Positions 11,515 to 22,585 of a DNA stretch of 64,000 bases are shown piece by piece. The DNA is from Amphirosellinia nigrospora (taxonomy: Eukaryota; Ascomycota; Sordariomycetes; Xylariales; Xylariaceae): assembly GCA_004123355.1 (NCBI GenBank), contig SCHM01000002.1, forward strand, positions 9,893,569 through 9,957,568, read 5' to 3'. Within the stretch, counting starts at the first letter, position 1. Each line of letters begins with the position of its first letter. The position numbers were made by a program, and so were the translations under genes. The notes under the pieces are model-generated. The model was not told where the DNA came from. It made no database searches and worked only from the letters and a program-made list of their open reading frames with translations.

Positions 11515-12048
11515 TTACAGTTCGTTGATGATCAGACGCGGCGATTTAGTATGGGCTTGAGGCAAATCTTGCATAGCGCCTTCTATCAATGGTGATTTAG
11601 CTAATTCAAGGTCAAGAATCCGGAAGTAGAACCACACCCGACCATTCAGATAGGTGTGGCGAAATTCAGGCTGCAACTGGTCGTTAGCAAGTAATCGCAG
11701 CTTCTCCTTCAAGATCGGGTCCGCCAATGAACATGGCCGTTTGATAGGTCGTATAATGATGTCAGCTACTAATGCTACTCCGAGGCGGGAGTGAAGGACG
11801 TACGTTTTAGGGCCCGGCCCTTGAATAAGATAATCCCAAGCCAATATTGTGTTCACGGTTTTCTTAATGCGTTGGTTCACATTAAAAGCCTCTTCAGGGG
11901 TCAAGCTGTGGTAATCTATCAACGCCTTATGCTTTTTCCACTCGGGCCCCGACAGTAAGGGCTTGGTAGTGACTGTTCCGCGTCTTACGGGGACCGGAAT
12001 TTTACTCCGAAAAGTCCCAAAAGAGCGTTCAGATGATGGGCGAGACAT
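11515..12048 (-). CDS. Hypothetical protein, 177 aa, intronless
   Basis: The open frame runs from 12174. I choose the ATG at 12048 (MSRPSSERSFGTFRSK) because the upstream part lies right behind a TATA-like element and is AT-rich. The protein is basic at its start and largely alpha-helical by composition, with no signal peptide, membrane segment or familiar motif. A charged central block includes LTPEEAFNVNQRIKKTV. It is one of the longest uninterrupted ORFs in the left third of the window and stands isolated. It may be a lineage-specific gene, or a fragment of a larger domain I do not recognise. Confidence 0.5.
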   Translation of the reverse strand: MSRPSSERSFGTFRSKIPVPVRRGTVTTKPLLSGPEWKKHKALIDYHSLTPEEAFNVNQRIKKTVNTILAWDYLIQGPGPKTYVLHSRLGVALVADIIIRPIKRPCSLADPILKEKLRLLANDQLQPEFRHTYLNGRVWFYFRILDLELAKSPLIEGAMQDLPQAHTKSPRLIINEL

Positions 12049-12153
12049 GATTGCTAGATAGGTGGTTGGTCTGTAGGATATGATTAAATTGGGAAGATGA
12101 GGTTGAATTTTAGGGAACAAAGAAATATAACTGTTACGAAATCTACTTTCTGT

Positions 12154-12168
12154 GGTATTTATATAGAT
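12154..12168 (-). promoter_or_regulatory. TATA-like element upstream of the 177-aa ORF
   Basis: The reverse strand reads TATTTATATAG about 110 bp upstream of the chosen ATG. Spacing is suitable for a fungal core promoter. There is no independent support. Confidence 0.25.
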
Positions 12169-12174
12169 TCTCAC

Positions 12175-12617
12175 ATGGATATTGTTACCGAACAGTATGT
12201 GGTATACTATCTTGAGCCTTTTTAGGCAAAGGAAACAATACCTTTGTGCTCGGCATTCTTTTTCTATTGACGGCTATTAACACACGGCCTCTTTATAAGC
12301 TAACTAATACCCTCTAGGTTTAACAATGACCTCCTTCGATTCATTGTCAGCCTTACCGGCACTAACAAAGGGAATTATGTCCATGTAGTATTAGGACCTT
12401 CGCACAACAATAGGTGTCATAATGTACCTACCCTACGGCCACGCATACGGAGGTCCAGACAGTCATAGAGATCCTATTATAGGCCGTGGGGAGAGGGGGG
12501 GAGGGGTGGATAAAAAGGCAATCAAAATCTAAGTTGCAAGAATACCTTGGGAGATAGTTTAGAGAAAGCCGAACGGGTCACTTGAATGAAATTGGCTGTT
12601 CACGGGGGAAAGTGGTT
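12175..12617. other. Intergenic
   Basis: Short gap between two minus-strand genes. It contains a G-rich run at about 12487-12510. No gene seen. Confidence 0.5.
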
Positions 12618-13992
12618 TTATTCGCCGTATCCCGAGCCACCAATGGTGTGCATACCATACACACCTCCCTCTACGTCACTATTTTGGGTTCTACGACCCC
12701 CGCAAAAATTTGATAGCCACCCACTCTTAGAAACCAATCTTTCTAAAGAATGTTTGTAAAGTGGAAAGCATATCGGATGCCGATAGCTATCAATGTCACT
12801 GACAACTCGGCTGTGTGCCATATTACTACTGAACGGTATCCTCTAATAAAATCAGATCAGTACTTCTTCCTTCTTGTTAGGCGCGAGACTCTCAGGCTAG
12901 TCCCTCAGCTTTGACTCGAGGTTGCCTAATAATCATATCAAGGTCACTCACTCAAGTAATTGGGGCTTCCCAAACTTCTGAGCTCGATTGCTCTCTTGAC
13001 GCCGATACCCCCGGCCCTATATAGTATAACTTCGATCAATATCGCTGCTTTTCTTCTTTCCTTCTTTTATCAATCAATACAATGACGACTTACGCGATGC
13101 CAAGGCTTAAACTGAATAGAATGACAAGCTTTTGTGGATGACGATAAGTCCGCCACTATCATATCATATTTCGTTAGTAAATACCTGAATTGCGCAACCT
13201 GGGAAAAGTAGCTCATTCGAAGCGAGGCTTCTTGGGATATTCAGAGGAAATAGAGGAGCTCACCAGTAGCCACCAGGGATATATTGCATAGGAAAAGTCC
13301 ACAGCCACGCTCAGGGCGCCGGCCAAATATGCTATTGGCAGAAAACTTGAACTGCAATGTCCATTGATGCGTGGATCCCAGAGACGCGCGATCGGCTTAC
13401 ACGGAAGCCAGGTTGTGATCAACGCAAGGCCGACGAAGAAAGCAAAGAGGGCCATCGGTGTCCATAACACAATCTTGTATTTTTTTGAATTGACCAATTG
13501 CTTTATCAAATGGTTCAGAAAGAACGCTGTGGTGAGTTTGGAGGTGACATTTCCAAAGATGAGGAACGTCTGGCCGATCATCTCGTAGAGAATCGCTTTG
13601 GCAACGTCGTCTTGAGAATTTATCGCGGACAAATCGCGCCCGAGGCCATGCTTCGCTGATAGTGTAACAAAGATGGCGTATATTAAAAGGCATATCTATT
13701 TCAAACGCTTTCCGTAAGGAACATATTCAATCATTTTCAAAGACTCCCGTCTTTTCTAGTACTCGCTGAGACATCATCATAGTTGCCTCTTGGGATTGGG
13801 AATGATAAAACTCACGAATGAAACAAAGTAATAAAAATCGTCCGCCTTTAAGCCTTCGAGAACCTTGACACGAATATAGCCGCGTAACGGGACAAATAAA
13901 AATGTCACGCCGACAAATATCCATACCGTTCTGAGTGCTGGATATGCGGCATGGTCGATATCTTCAACCCTGGCAGACATAGTTGCTTCCAT
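12618..13992 (-). CDS. Fungal rhodopsin-domain (PTH11-like) integral membrane protein
   Basis: Seven-span membrane protein of the large fungal family that includes PTH11-like receptors; no CFEM domain is present. I resolve five exons: 13992-13816, 13695-13264, 13155-13094, 13016-12952 and 12840-12618. They are joined by good GT...AG introns, several with CTAAC or CTGAC branch sites. Family landmarks are present in order: KADDFYYF, LSAKHGLGRD, YEMIGQTFLIFGNVTSKL, ITTWLPCKPIARLWDP, AVDFSYAIYPWWLLW, KLVILFSLSLGIAAG and VIWHTAELSVTLIAIG, followed by PICFPLYKHSLERLVSKSG and a C-terminal HTIGGSGY. The last two blocks are in different frames; one extra C in ATCCGATATG near 12778 joins them. Corrected length is about 319 aa, normal for the family. 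The ligand is unknown. Confidence 0.85.
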
Positions 13993-16469
13993 TCTAGGAA
14001 CGTCGTGTCGTCTGGGTTGCTAGGTTAGATATGCAACAATAAGAATGAAAAGTATCAATGGCATTAAGGGGTTTATATCATCATCTAAGAGCGCTCGTAT
14101 GTGTTTATGACCCTCAAAGATTTGCTCATCCCTTGCTCCATGACTTTCTCTCGGAACATACAACTATCGACCAATAAGAGACCCGGTGTCTTGGGTCCTA
14201 ACAAATAACAAACACGGCCGTAGTTATTAATTTGAGCCTGGCTTTCCTAGCACTGTCCCGTGTAACGACCGAGAGAAATTTTTTCATGAGATGTCAATAC
14301 TCAACACATATCGATTAGATTTGTGTCGAGTGCGCCTCCCATTATTCCGTTATAGTTTGTGGTGATAGTGGCTGACTGAAGAAGATGCAGGGGCATATGA
14401 TAGCCAATCACTCATTTAACGAGTTTTCTAGAATGTAGATCCACCCCATAACTTGGTGCGTTCTATATAAAGTGGAGAGGGATCGTTGAAGTTCTGGGCG
14501 CTCGATGAGGCGGACGGCGATCTATCCGCCCCTTGAACTCGAAAGAAGTTGCACGACATGCACCCGGCGCGTGCCTCTTATCCGATGCATCCAAGATCGG
14601 CCCCCTTGCAGAGTAGAAGGTTGATATGGGTTATTGTTTGCGAGATGACAAGCAGTGGAGACACGACTCCTCTCATCGCAAATTAAATTATAATCCAGGT
14701 ACCTTGCCCTATATCTATATTTTATCCCTCGCCTCAAACGCTGAACACCTTATATACTGCTATTTGTCAGGGACCTAGGATCTTATGGTATAGACTTGTT
14801 GTTGCACGAAGGTCGCCGACCTTGTGTAGACTATATATGTACTATATAACTGTCTGACTATATACAGGGGATCTTTTTTTACGTTTGTGTGCATATGCCT
14901 TGTGACACCATTGCTAGGGACCCTGTGATATATGGGGTCGGTCATTTATCCTCATTGTTGGGCGAAGGTCTGAACCTACCTCTTAGTTGCAATATAGCTA
15001 TATACAGATGATTAATTTTGTCCGTAGCGGTTTGTTGAGAGTCATTAAACGAACTAATGCAACGGAATCGTAGTCTTTGGCGGCCCGGTGTCTTTCCGAC
15101 CTCGACTTGAGCTCTTCGGCCGTTATAAGCGAATCTTCTCTAACCTTAATTTAACTAGCATACCTATTCGGCACGCTTGAAATTATTTCTCGTCAGCGTT
15201 ACGGACGTCTCTAGAAATAACTGGCTATATTATTAATTTGCTAACTTTGAGGCTACGTATTTGTCCTCGTACGTTCGCCGAACCACAGCCAATATCCCCC
15301 GGCTTTTATGCCTTTCAATATCTATCTTGTAAGTGGGATTGGTGGATTGATCAAACTGTCGTCTGAGGAAGGAGCAAAATTGTCGGTCAGCAGTATAGGA
15401 AGAACTACTGGTGTCGGGAACCTCGTGTAGGTAGCTCGCAATTCATTGTTGTGGGAGTGTCTTTAAAACCGCATTCGGAAACTAATCTTGACGGGAGCGT
15501 CGTCATTGTGAGATCCTGGACATCTCTCGCGATACCAGGTATGCCTTGCGCAATGTATTACGTGTAAACGAGCTGAACGTAAGACATCGCACAAACCACG
15601 AATTGAATTGATCAATTATACAGTGTGTTTCAACCGACAGGCTCTCGAGATCTCAATTCCAATATAAATAACAAGAAATTTTGATAGCGTGGCGACCAGA
15701 AGAAGATAGAGTAGCCGTTCCATGCTTACGGAACTTCCCAGCCTCTCGGGGCCCCACGATCGAAATATATTAAACGCTAACTGAAGATCGCCACGTGTAA
15801 AAAAAAAAAGCACATATTAAAACATTTTTTATGATAACGATTCACTTTATAAAACGGCACTAGTCTCGCGTATTGAGGAGCCAACTTCGGAGTTTTAATA
15901 GCTACCATGCTCTTGTGTATCAAGGGAGTGTCACGGACCTTGCAAGGGTAGGGTGTAGACATCTGTTGTTGCACGGAGAGCCAGTGAAGTCATCTCCGTG
16001 GGCTCTATGTAACTACTTAACTATACACAGAGAGTCTCTTTGTCCCGGTTTGATCCATGTGTCTATATCTGTGTCCAGATCCCTGTTTCCTGGCAGGGAG
16101 AATATGAAAACCGACATAATGGTGAGTTATCCGACCATATTAGTCTCGATAAAGACGAGAGAAAAAAAAAGAATCACTAATGATGCTACTTTTAACTCTA
16201 CATACTGTGTAAAAGGGGGCTTTGGCGGTTTCATTCAAGTTCTCAACTTTTTTTGACTAAATTAAAATTTTGATACTGCCAGTCTAGGATATGCTTTTGC
16301 CCGGTATCTACGCCTCCTGTTTGAGTCGAATGAAAAAGGGATCAGCTGTTTTGGAGTGGAAGAGAAGTTGGCACCAAATCCATTACATAACTCCCGAGAA
16401 TGCTATCATCGCCGAGTTGATGAATTTATCGCTATCGTCGCTATACGTATCGGTGTACCTTCTCCACAT
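13993..16469. other. Gene-poor AT-rich intergenic region
   Basis: 2.5 kb with only short ORFs (up to 127 aa at 15873-16256) that show no motif, plus A and T runs. No transposon ends or long repeats are visible. I see no gene. Confidence 0.4.
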
Positions 16470-17835
16470 TCAAAGCTTTCCGGTAGGCAGCCCCGCCTCG
16501 AGTTCGGCTACGTGGGAGTCCGCAGCCATTTCGGAATAGCCGGTTTGGATTGACCTGGCCTCGGTGGGATAACCAGTAAAGTGTTGCGCGCTCATCGGGC
16601 TGCTTACGGTAGTCGAGGCTATCTCATCCTTTGGAGGAGGAGGTGGCGGCGGTGGTACCTGGCTTGATATTTGACGATGACGACGACGAGCAAATAAATA
16701 GATCCCTGCCGCTAGGAGACCTACAGCTGCCACGGCACCAATTACAATACCCGCTATGGCACCAGGTGAACTGGAACGCTCAGGGTTAGTTATCGCTGTG
16801 AAGAGGGGTGTGAATTTGTGAAGACTCCCAAATCTTCGAGGTCTGATCTTAGCCTGAAGGGGAAGCCTCATACTCTAACTACTATATGAAGAAGAGAAAA
16901 ACGACTATAGAAATTTCTCACAGTGTAGTGTGCCCGGAGTCTCCGGAGTCTCCGGATTGGGCCTGTTATTTTGTCAGAAAAGTTCACGTAAGAGTAGTTT
17001 TTTACTAAGTCTAAGATGTCTACTTACTGAGATCGAAGAGGAGGATGTCGGAGATAAGGTTGACACTGCTATTCCGTCGATGACGTGCGCGTAGTTTGCA
17101 AATCTTGATGTAGAAGCAGTAACCAACATAGTCCCTGAGGTGGAGGCGGAATTAAACACCTCTACATATGCCGAGCTACTCAAGGGCCATTCGCTATAGC
17201 ATGTGCCTCCGTAAGCTGGACGTTTTGGGTCTATTAGTGTTTGTGGTGGCGTGAGCTCGTAACCACTTTTATCAATTAGCCCCTTTCTTCTGGTAGTGTA
17301 AATGCTTACACTATTTGATAGTTGTTATGATTTTGGATAGGGCCAAGGTTTTTACATACACGGGACAACATGCTTGATAGTCGCCTGCCTTGGTCACTAC
17401 TTGCCAATTAAATGGACAGACAAGAGGACTCATTAGTGGTACTCTTGACCCCACAGTCGTTGGATTCAAATGATAGGTCGTATAATATGACAAAAACTCG
17501 GGTGGATAGCAATCCGACACCGTGGTTCCGGGAACCGGAACGGGTTCATTGAGCCATATGAAATATCCGGGCGACGATAACATAGTAAGCTGCCCTTCAT
17601 TACATGACTCGGGCGGTATAAATGTTGTGGTGAGCGGAACAGCGTACGGTGTTGATGTTGTAGGTTGGCGGCTCATAGTTGTCGCCGTTGGATCTGCTCT
17701 CACATAAAGAGTTTTGGGTACGGCATCTCCCAGTCCCTTGACGTCCACCCTGTTTAATCCCGCCGGTAATAACTGAGCCATGGCATTAGTGCAGAAAAGC
17801 ACTGTTGCCGTCGATGATAAATGCCACGGCAACAT
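16470..17835 (-). CDS. Conserved single-pass membrane (cell-surface) protein, 351 aa
   Basis: Four exons: 17835-17360, 17265-17028, 16962-16922 and 16770-16470, giving 351 aa with no frameshift. The N-terminus (MLPWHLSSTATVLFCTNAMA) may be a weak signal peptide. The ectodomain has a Cys-containing block (PPESCNEGQLTMLSSPGYF, PGTTVSDCYPPEFLSYY, MSPLVCPFNW, CCP) followed after splicing by GYELTPPQTLIDPKRPAYG. A Ser/Thr-rich stalk leads to one transmembrane helix (AIAGIVIGAVAAVGLLAAGI) with a RRRHR stop-transfer and a Pro-rich, acidic cytosolic tail. The layout is like fungal Mid2/Wsc-type sensors, but the ectodomain belongs to an uncharacterised Sordariomycete family. The start at 17835 is preferred to the upstream one at 18039, whose extra 68 residues are basic and lack a signal sequence. 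Confidence 0.75.
16922..16962 (-). other. 41-nt mini-exon with a GDS repeat
   Basis: Small exon flanked by AACAG acceptor and GTGAGA donor. It encodes AQSGDSGDSGHTTL just before the membrane helix. Its length keeps the frame between exons 2 and 4. The repeat unit is a 9-bp CTCCGGAGA. Confidence 0.55.
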
Positions 17836-20800
17836 ATTGTACGAGTTGCTTCGTTGGGCGAAAGCACGTAAGTCTGGACGACCGCATTGGCTACAATGAG
17901 CATCTACACATGGCGAGTGAGTAAATAGGACGTCCAGAACCGCTTCGGTCGATGGCGAGGGATTATGGGTCTTATGCCTGCGACTCGCTTGCACCGTAGT
18001 GCGGCGATGGAGCGGTAGGTATTTTCCATGCTTGCCCAAACTTGTTGTTCTGGGGTTAGAATACTACGTAGTGTATCAGAATGTGTTCCTGAATCTGTCC
18101 TGAAAAAGCAATAGAGCCATCCTTGGGGCTGAAATGGGTTAAGGGGTGATCGGGTCAGCGCATGGTTATTGGTTACACGACTTTCACGGCCCCCATCTCA
18201 TCAGCCATAATCATGCGCCCTGCCGGATGGAGGCTGGAACTTAAATAGAGATGACAGCCTTTTAGTTCCATCGCAAACGCCACACCACGCCACTTATACA
18301 CATCAAAAGAAGCTTGAAATTCCTTGGTGGCGATCAACGACTAGTTTAGCAGGCTATGCTTGATCTGAGACAGAGCTCAGGTATCATACTCGTGCTGTCA
18401 TCCGAACTCTTGGGGAATAGTTACCCTGACCCAACCTGGCGCGATAAACAGGGGCAATTAAAGACATGGCAAGTCACTGACCGAACTGGCGGTATAAGTA
18501 AATAGCTTGCGGTGTGAGAACCGTAGTTTAATTCCTACACCTTGATGTTTGGGGGCTATCTCTGCTCCTGATTCTCCTATTGAGCTGTGAATACGGATTC
18601 CTTTCCGAGGATGGTTACCTTGGCGCGACGTCGGAATGCAATTGGATCCTCAGAGGATCAATTCGATACTACCTACTTAATGCCAACTTCCGCCACAGTC
18701 TTGCATGATTGATCTGAACACCTAGTGATCGACTCGCTAACCCTCATATAGAATTGCTGTCACCCTACTTCCGAATTGACACTTGAATTTTCTTTCATGT
18801 GCACAGCTGGGCGCTGCAGGGTTACATCGCATCTCCTGTGCTGGTCGGTCAGAATTCAGCGCTCGGCAGGACATCGACATAATGCATCCGGGAATACTGT
18901 TAAGATGAAAACTTTGTTATATAATCTACACCTTGATGATAGAGAATACCACCACCAAAGGCGCTGAGCTAGCTTATTTCTCAGCTGTCCGCACTTTAGA
19001 GAGCTGCAAGTTTAAAGAGATCTACCGATCGCTCACACCCGAATCACAAATTATATAACGGGAAGACCAGCTGACAATTACACAGGGTTCTAAGCGGCTG
19101 TCGCGTTCTCGATGGACAGGCTGGGCGCCACAGCACTGTTGAGCTGAGTAGTAAGAAAGAGAGCTTGTCTACGGTATATTAACAAACGAGCCCATTGGAT
19201 AATACCACTTTGGTTTCTGGACCTTTGACTGAGAAGACTATACCTCTCTAGAGATATAAAGTGAGAATATAATAAAGTCAAACATGAAAGCGAAGTGAGT
19301 TTATTCATCACCGAGGCTCTCCTGAGTTTGCAGACCGCCAATTCGTTTAGCTGACCTCGGGACAGTACTCGGGGTAAGTGAGATAAGCGGGCCCTAAATC
19401 AATTTTTATAGAAGTTAAATGCCGAGAAAAACAGATTGAAGTCGTCGTTTATCCGAATACCTACGTCTGTAGTGGGCACAGGGCATGGTACGCTTATAAC
19501 TGACCACGTCACTAAGGCGCTGGGCTGGAGAAAGGTACCATGGTAGCTAATATCGGCTGGAAGCAGGCGCGCGGCTGTCGCGCCAAGCGGGCGGCCGCAG
19601 AGCAGACTGCAGGACGGACATGGAATTTGTACATGCAGGTCTTTCATCTTTTGTTCTACAATAAATAGAAGGACCTGATCCTGTTGGAATGCGTCGTTTG
19701 CAGCGCACTGTCGCTCCTGTCGGCCGAACGCGGCAGGCGGCAGGTAAGATGGGTCGTTGTCAGCTGGAATGTTCGGGCTTCGATTTACCTTGGCGGACAT
19801 GGTACGCAATCTAAGTCAGCTCGATTGAATGGCCTGAGATGGAGAAATGAGGAACGAGGCAGCGATCATGTGACGGATTATTGGAGTATAGGCATTTGAG
19901 GTGACGGCCTAGTGACCATTGACAATGTCGCACGTATCGTCGAATGCGCTGATAACTCTTTCCGTCTTGCTTCCTTTATAGGGCTCTAAGCGGTGTCGAT
20001 CGTTGGGCGTACCTAAGGTAGTGTACAAAACACACAATGCCACTGCAGTGTGACTGACGGTGGGAATACCGCTGGCTCTATCTCAAGTGGTACGACATAT
20101 TGATTTCCCGTGGCACTCGGACACGAGAGGCCATCATGCTGCATGGGCAGCCAAAACACAGCGTCTAAAAAGGACAATGCCGAGTGCTTGTTCTTGTTCT
20201 CGGCCGAAACACCGAGCGGCGGCAAGTTATTTCCAACAGATGCCTAGGTACCTAAGGAGGTAGGTAGCAACGGGTTGCTTCTTGTCGATCTATCTACACA
20301 ATGGGAAGTATGAACCTACATATATACCTACCTACCTACCTACCTGATTGCACCATATACCTGGATAAAGTGTCGTCGGCTTTATAGCATGGAGTCTAGA
20401 ACCTCGTGGTCTCCGATGAGGACTCGGTGAGCGTGGAGCCACAGCGGAATTTCTTAGGTGTACTCCATACCTAGTGTAGGGTATGTATACCTGGTTCTAA
20501 CAGGTCACTTTTTGTAGGTGCAAATAATTTTAGATTCGACTTGCCGTCTCTCGTCATATTTGCATTGTGGCTGACAATCTTAAGATCGTATTGCCTTTCT
20601 CAGTACGTATTTGTTTTGTTACCCAATCAAGGACCACAAATTACGTGCATGCGGTATTTACCAAGGTGGAAGATTAACCTCCATAATTACCTGGCCTATC
20701 GGGCTGTGATTAAGCTACCATCGCAAGGTCCTTGGGTTGTGTACTACTTAAGCATGTTACTAGGCGACCAGATCTCGATGTCTCCATATCTACGGTAGTA

Positions 20801-21299
20801 TGATCTTTACTAGTGTGATTATACGGCGCTTGCTTCGCGCCGTTGGTAGACGTAAGTACAATAAATAAGCAACTACATTAAAGGCGGTCTGGTGCTTGTC
20901 GGGTAGGTTCTGTCAGATTTGGTATTTCTGTCTTGGTTTCTCGACTTCAATTGCTGGCAACTATCAACCATGCGCAAGTACATCGTCAGGTGTCATGTGT
21001 GGAGTGCATGCAGATACGAATGCATTCATTGCGTTTGTTGGGCTTTGTCTATTGTTGGCGGTTTGTTAAGGATGGAGAAAACGGACGCGGGAATGTGAGG
21101 AGTATTGTCAATTCGTCGCCCTATTGTTGGCCGCGCCCTTTGATGGGTTGATGGGCGCGCTACCTGCACTTTACTTGCCACATACCACATACCTATACAT
21201 TTACAATATTCTACCTGGTAGGTACCTAGGTAGTATATGCAACTGGTAACGGATGGTTCGATAATTAAAGGCAAAAGGAAACAAGGCGTCTATTATAGC
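17836..21299. other. Gene-poor intergenic region
   Basis: About 3.5 kb without a recognisable gene. It holds the promoter of the minus-strand surface protein, several short ORFs without motifs, and a (TACC)n tract at 20325-20345 with related CTAGGTA/GTAGGTA motifs nearby at 20240-20260 and 21215-21235. Confidence 0.4.
20325..20345. repeat. (TACC)n microsatellite
   Basis: About five copies of TACC. The same tetranucleotide recurs at 6307-6326, 63482-63496 and 63619-63633 and as single or double copies elsewhere, so it is a dispersed simple repeat of this genome. Confidence 0.7.
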
Positions 21300-22585
21300 T
21301 TTTCCACGCATCATGATATCTTGAATTGAATTGGGACCTGCACCTGCCTGTGCTGATCTGTGCTGATGGTACAGCAGGTGGCCCGCTGTTCCGTCTTAGG
21401 TCACTAGCCCCATCATTCCTAAGCGTTTTAGCACCAGCCCAGCAGGCCTACCCTTGGAAATCTGCTGTCCTGTGGCTGCCCAACTGTGCCACCACCTCCA
21501 GCGCCTACAAGCTACAAGGCGATCCCTTCCCCGCGCCTCCCTGCCAATTGAAGTAAGTACCAAAGTGAATCAGCAAGCAGCAACCAGGCAAGCAAGAGAA
21601 GGCAAATAGACAGACCACCAAGGCAACGCAACCAGCAAAGCGGCCTGTGGGGACAGCCGACCTGACCGCCGTTGTGCGCCCCTCCCACTTCCCAGTTCCG
21701 ATTTCAAGCTGGCCCTGGCCCTGGCACTGCCTAACCTCCCTAACCTACCTCCCTAGCCTCCTCTTCTCCTCCCTTCCGTCTCTTCCCTCTACAACCCATC
21801 CATCTTCATTTGAGGTGTTCGAAAGGCGTCATCTCAAGCGTGCCACGCCTTTCGCTTTGCTTTCGTACACCCGCAACCTTTTTACCTTCACTTCGTTTCC
21901 CGTGCCGGCATTTAACAACGTGCTCGTGCCGAATTCAGCCCACCAACAAACCCGCATCCCATCGGCCGACGACGAAGACAACTACGCAAACTTTACGCCT
22001 TTTGGGTAAGAAGAGTCCTGAACTAACCACCCCCCTCTTCATCATAATTCACCTGTGGCACATATTCCTTCATGTCGCCCAACAACGCTATTATTCTGCT
22101 CTTCTATTTTGGTCTGTTGTTCTCATTGTACATCTACTGTACTATTATCCACGCATTACCATAATCAACCTGCACCAACCAGTATTTATCTGCCTGTAAC
22201 TTTACAAGGCTGTCCGTGTCTGTTGGCTGCTTGCTTTCTGTCTACCCTCTCCTGCTAAAAAAACACATGTATGCCGCCTGCACCGATTCGATTTTTATTC
22301 ACTTCGTATCCGCTGCCCCTTTTTAGCTGTCTGGACTATCTGTCAACGCCTTGGCCCATCCGGTTTCTTCTACTCCGTCTTTCTCCTACCACCTCGAAAC
22401 ATCCTGCATATACAAATCTACTCTAGTTCGTTTCAGCTGACTCCAACGCTACAGACTGCTCGGACCCCTTAAATACAGTCCTCCAGCCGCCATTTCAATT
22501 GCCCCATCCGAAAAACCCATATTCACCACCCAAATACACCCACCCGCCTACGTTCAGCCAGTTGCTGGCACCACACATCATCAAG
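21300..22585 (+). promoter_or_regulatory. Promoter and long pyrimidine-rich leader region of the CK1 gene
   Basis: The sequence turns strongly C/T-rich from about 21690 up to the CK1 start at 22586, a pattern typical of long 5' leaders of highly expressed fungal genes. Several short ORFs inside (for example 21647-22009) have no motif; some could act as upstream ORFs. No sequence-specific operator is recognised, and the transcription start cannot be fixed from sequence alone. Confidence 0.4.
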
